64,000 bases of DNA from Desulfobacteraceae bacterium. Its GTDB lineage: Bacteria; Desulfobacterota; Desulfobacteria; Desulfobacterales; UBA5852. The position numbers and the translations under genes were made by a program. Location: the NCBI GenBank assembly GCA_014237395.1, contig JABZFP010000030.1:806001-870000 (forward strand), given 5' to 3'. Of this stretch, positions 60,866-64,000 are shown in pieces. The number at the start of each line of letters is the position of its first letter. Position 1 is the first letter of the stretch. The notes beneath the pieces are model-generated. The model had not been told where the DNA came from. It saw nothing but the letters and a program-made list of their open reading frames with translations, and did no database searches.

Positions 60866-63259
60866 TTATTGCAGCCCGATGGAACCTAGACCGTAAAGGT
60901 TGAACATGAACGAGATTTCTTTGTCGTCATCCTCGTCTGAGTAGCGCACATCAAAGGACCAGCACTGGGCTTCGTAAACCAGTCCCACAATGGTTTCGAT
61001 ACGTTCATTTTCCTCAAGATCGTATTCGTTGGATCCATAGACCGTAAACCGGAAGGGCAGTTTTAATCGAATGCTGCCATACAGTGATTCGATATCTTCG
61101 TCGGAATCGCTCCATTGGTAGAAATGGTAGTCGCCTTTGTCGTATCGATAGGACAACACGAATTCGTCACCCCGCGGCGAGTTCACGGTCGCGGAGACAT
61201 TTCGCGTGACGAGCCGGTTGTCGTAGACGTCGTATTCCGCATCGGCGTTAAGCTTCAGATAACGGGCAGGGGCATATTCCAATTCGGCGCGAATGGGGGA
61301 GAAGGGGCGCTTGCGCTCGGGGTCCCCGCGATCGCTGCCCCGGGCTTCCCGGATGTCATAGTACTGCTCCAGCTTGATGCGCAGGAAATCGTTGTAGCGG
61401 GTCGTTTCCGTCGCCGTTTCCTCGCTGTCGTCGTCCGGGGGGGCAACGGATTTGGCGGTGAAGCTGTTGGTGAGGGAATACGTGATCCGGTTCAGCGGGT
61501 CGATGCGGTTGACGCTGTCGTCGAGAGGCGCCAGGTTGCCGTCGGTATCCTGTCCGATAAAAGCCGGATACTCATCCTGATCCTTCTCGGGGATATAATC
61601 GTAGATGACCCGCGGGAGGATCGTGTGGCGGACTGCCTCGGATCCGGATGTGCCCGTGGCGAATACCCTGGAGAATTCGGACGACACGTCCAGTTTCAGG
61701 TCATAGAGGGTGCGATAGGTGTTGTCGTCTTTGGCCTCTTCGGTGGCGTCGTCCTGAAATTCTTCCACGAACCAGGCGGTCTGGCGCAGGCCGGCCGAGG
61801 GTTCGACATAGAGGGCCTGGCCCAGGCGAAAGGGCAGGGTGACACGGGGATGCAGATCGATACGTGCGGACCGGGTATTGTCGTCGCTGTAGAAATAGGT
61901 CCACTCGGTATCCATGTTGAAAAGCAGCGGGCTTTCGCCCAGGGGCTGGCGCATGGCATCGAAACGGATCAGGGGCAGACGCTGGAGTTGGGTGTCCAGT
62001 TTGGGCAGTGCTTGGGTGGCGGCGAATTCGTCGGTCCAGCGTTCGGTCGTGTCGTCCAGCCAGACGATACCGCCGTTCAGGCTGAAGTGGTCCCAGCGGC
62101 GGTTGACGATGGCCTGGTTGGTGCGGATGGGGTCGTCATAGTCATCGATATCTCGCCCATAGGTGTTTCGAAAGTAATTCCGTGTCTCGTCATACCCGGT
62201 CAGGCCGCTGCGAAATTCGGTGAGATAATCCTGGTCGCTGACGATGTCCAGATCGATCCGGCCGGTAAAACCGAAGGGCAGGCCTTGGTCGTGTTTCATC
62301 CGAAACCAGTAGCGGTCTTCGTCGGGCCGCAGGAAATTGTCGTCGGTATACCCCCAGTCGTCACTGTTGTCACCGATGCCGTCGTCGACTTCGCGGTCGT
62401 TCAGGTAATCGGCCATGGCGGTGCCCCGGGTGAGGGGGTCCACGACATAGCGATACTCCAAGCCGACTTTGTTGCCGCGGTCGCTCATGAAATGTTCGTA
62501 AACGGTCAAATCCGACTGGTCGTTGATGGCCCAGAAAAAGGGCTGGATGATGAAGGCCCCCTTGCGGTCGGAGGATCCCATTTCCGGCGGCAATAGCCCG
62601 GTCTGCCGCTCGCGTTTGGCCGGGAACACGAAGATGGGTGTGTAGAGGACCGGTACGTCTTTGGCCCACAGGGCGGCGTGTCGAATGACGCCGTAGCCCT
62701 CCAGGGTGACGTCCAGTTTGCGGCCGGTAATTTTCCAGGCCGGCGCCTGACCGTCGCAGCTGGAAAGCGTGGCCCGTTCGGCGGCATAGGTGTTTTCACC
62801 CAGCTTCTCGATCTTGTCGCCGCGAATATAGAAATGGTTCTCTTCCAGAAAGACGGTGCCTTGGATCACGGTGCCGATCTGGTCCTGGAGGTTGATGTCG
62901 ATGCTGTCCCCGATCAAAATGTCTTTCCCGCTGACCAGCACCACATGGCCGCTGGCCGCGGCATCCATGGTGCGGTGATCAAATCGCACATGGTCGGCCG
63001 TCAGGCGGACGCCCCCTTTGCTGATACGCACGCTGCCATCGGCCACGTAGCGCCGGGTGGGGTCGTCGTAGCTGATGGTATCGGCGGTAATGTGCCAGGG
63101 CTCGTCCGGGTTGTCCTTGAACAGCTTGTCCGTGTCCGCCCCCCATGCCGGGACGGACAGTCCGCCGAGCATCAGGATGCCCGCCAAAATCCACAGGGAC
63201 AGGGTCCATGTCCGTTCGACGGTCTGCTGGTGATGTATGCGGAAGCAACCGATGGGCAT
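60866..63259 (-). CDS. lptD: LPS-assembly protein LptD
   Basis: A 797-residue outer-membrane protein: signal peptide (LWILAGILMLGGLSVPAWGA), a periplasmic OstA/jellyroll domain (WHITADTISYDDPTRRYVADGSVRISKGGVRLTAD; LSSCDGQAPAWKI) and a beta-barrel beginning VPVLYTPIFVFPAKRERQTGLLPPEMGSSDRKG, the LptD signature, and ending in GSIGLQ. It inserts lipopolysaccharide in the outer leaflet with LptE. The window end lies close, so lptE is not visible. Confidence 0.95.
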   Translation of the reverse strand: MPIGCFRIHHQQTVERTWTLSLWILAGILMLGGLSVPAWGADTDKLFKDNPDEPWHITADTISYDDPTRRYVADGSVRISKGGVRLTADHVRFDHRTMDAAASGHVVLVSGKDILIGDSIDINLQDQIGTVIQGTVFLEENHFYIRGDKIEKLGENTYAAERATLSSCDGQAPAWKITGRKLDVTLEGYGVIRHAALWAKDVPVLYTPIFVFPAKRERQTGLLPPEMGSSDRKGAFIIQPFFWAINDQSDLTVYEHFMSDRGNKVGLEYRYVVDPLTRGTAMADYLNDREVDDGIGDNSDDWGYTDDNFLRPDEDRYWFRMKHDQGLPFGFTGRIDLDIVSDQDYLTEFRSGLTGYDETRNYFRNTYGRDIDDYDDPIRTNQAIVNRRWDHFSLNGGIVWLDDTTERWTDEFAATQALPKLDTQLQRLPLIRFDAMRQPLGESPLLFNMDTEWTYFYSDDNTRSARIDLHPRVTLPFRLGQALYVEPSAGLRQTAWFVEEFQDDATEEAKDDNTYRTLYDLKLDVSSEFSRVFATGTSGSEAVRHTILPRVIYDYIPEKDQDEYPAFIGQDTDGNLAPLDDSVNRIDPLNRITYSLTNSFTAKSVAPPDDDSEETATETTRYNDFLRIKLEQYYDIREARGSDRGDPERKRPFSPIRAELEYAPARYLKLNADAEYDVYDNRLVTRNVSATVNSPRGDEFVLSYRYDKGDYHFYQWSDSDEDIESLYGSIRLKLPFRFTVYGSNEYDLEENERIETIVGLVYEAQCWSFDVRYSDEDDDKEISFMFNLYGLGSIGLQ

Positions 63260-63484
63260 TGCGCAAGCCTATACAATTCATTTGGGTTTCCGGCGATGGC
63301 CTCGTGCAACGGGCTTGCTGCGCCCGAAGGATACGAAATCCGGCGAACGAAGGTTCACCGATGCCGCCATAAACGCAATCTATAAACAGGAGGCCGGGTT
63401 AAAAGTCAACTCCCGTTTTGGTGGCGGAGGAACGACGGCCGCCGCTGGCGCCAGCACCCATTTTATTTGGAAGCGAGCTTACCA

Positions 63485-63725
63485 TTGTGGGAATGTTGAT
63501 TAGAGTCATCAATAGAACGAATTGACGCAATGGAAAACATTCTGCTTGAAAAGTTAAAATAAATTACGCTAAATAACGAAAACAAACCAATGATGACGAC
63601 TTGGCGCGGATTCTCCTTCATGGAGGTCACAACATGCCAAGCAACATCAGGGCGGCGCATTGGCACGGTGGCAGATCCCCGGGCGCGCTGATACCATCAG
63701 ACATACTCACTTTGAAGGAGGACGG
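63485..63725 (+). promoter_or_regulatory. structured leader upstream of tupA
   Basis: Pairable segments seen: CTTGGC (from 63600) with GCCAAG (near 63636) enclosing CTCC-TTCAT-GGAG, and CTGAT-ACC-ATCAG just before the ribosome site. It could be a metal- or cofactor-responsive leader, but I cannot match it to the Moco/Wco riboswitch by eye. The left part, 63260-63484, should hold the lptD promoter; nothing else is clear. Confidence 0.25.
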
Positions 63726-64000
63726 ATGAAACGTTTTGCCATTTGGATTACGGTATTAGGATGTATGGGATTGATTTTCCCGGCCTTGCTGCCGGCCGAT
63801 GACCATGTGCTGACCATGTCGACCACGACCAGTACCCAGGCCTCCGGCCTGCTGGATATTCTGCTGCCGGCCTTTACCGAGGACACGGGCATAACGGTCA
63901 AGGTCATCGCCAAAGGTACCGGTGCCGCTATCCGTGATGGCATGGACGGCAATGTCGATGTCATTTTTGTGCATGCCAAAGGCCGTGAAGAACAATTTGT
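63726..64000 (+). CDS. tupA: tungstate ABC transporter substrate-binding protein, partial
   Basis: The first 91 codons before the window edge. After a signal peptide (MKRFAIWITVLGCMGLIFPALL) the mature start LTMSTTTSTQASGLLDILLP, then TGITVKVIAKGTGAAIRDGM and DVIFVHAKGREEQFV, match TupA, including the TTTST and GTGAAI oxyanion-binding segments. TupA binds tungstate in the periplasm for TupBC uptake, supplying tungsten enzymes such as aldehyde oxidoreductases and formate dehydrogenase. GAAGGAGGACGG precedes the ATG. Confidence 0.93.
   Translation, partial: MKRFAIWITVLGCMGLIFPALLPADDHVLTMSTTTSTQASGLLDILLPAFTEDTGITVKVIAKGTGAAIRDGMDGNVDVIFVHAKGREEQF

Noticed and set aside
1..64000. CRISPR arrays, tRNA and rRNA genes, prophage structural genes
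   Set aside because: No regularly spaced repeats, no cloverleaf or T-arm GTTCGA-type signature in context, and no phage genes were seen.

Overview
The window looks like a chromosomal segment from a GC-rich Desulfobacterota (deltaproteobacterial) bacterium, probably a Desulfosarcina/Desulfobacteraceae relative. This is inferred from gene content: Gram-negative outer-membrane genes (lptD, kdsB), many two-component systems, a CooC-type ATPase, a U32 hydroxylase-type protein, and tupA for tungstate uptake. There is no rRNA gene to confirm it. I saw no tRNA, rRNA or CRISPR array.

Layout. 1-5.7 kb: the start of an alcohol dehydrogenase, a small gene, a Ski2-type helicase overlapping a CooC-like ATPase, a structured intergenic stretch and a U32 protein. 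5.7-9.5 kb: a CpxA/CpxR-like pair divergent from a Spy/CpxP-like chaperone, bounded by two ~120-bp palindromic repeats. 9.8-16.5 kb: two PAS signalling proteins, a ferredoxin / haem-membrane protein / Tat-exported flavoprotein operon, a frameshifted lipoprotein, an SH3 protein and a response regulator with Glu at its phosphorylation site. 16.5-23.9 kb: a chromate-resistance cassette (chrB, a stand-alone ChrB C-terminal domain, an MFS transporter, a Cys-repeat protein, chrA, a rhodanese) lying between two diverged direct copies of a segment carrying an EF-hand gene end, a flavoprotein relic and yjbQ. The right-hand copy is rearranged: its EF-hand end is fused in frame to the rhodanese, and its yjbQ has lost exactly 133 codons. 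24-27.7 kb: an amylosucrase plus glycogen synthase pair. 27.8-36.5 kb: a DUF748 giant, a membrane-anchored IscU-like protein, an orphan solute-binding protein, cheW and a chemoreceptor, and a REP-type (Y1) transposase with matching inverted ends. 36.6-43.9 kb: a PhnD-like lipoprotein, a histidine kinase and an NtrC-like regulator upstream of a TSUP anion exporter and a small membrane protein. 44.2-48.4 kb: eno, an exported protein and pyrG. 48.4-63.3 kb: a long minus-strand housekeeping run (a kinase-like sensor without an ATPase domain, a 1256-residue GlmS-like protein, kdsB, a penicillin-binding protein, metG, ricT, holB, an HU/IHF gene, a NusG-like antiterminator, lptD). The window ends in tupA.

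The most unusual content is (1) the chromate cassette with its duplicated flanks, chimeric gene, gene relics and amber-interrupted reading frame; (2) the giant GlmS-like protein translationally coupled to kdsB, whose catalytic Cys sits at residue 57 behind a 56-residue leader and whose glutaminase domain carries a ~150-residue helical insert; and (3) a group of signalling proteins with altered catalytic residues (Glu for Asp in a receiver, GAFTHA for GAFTGA, AGDQF for GGDEF, a histidine kinase without HATPase). All family calls are from reading motifs by eye; no database search was run.
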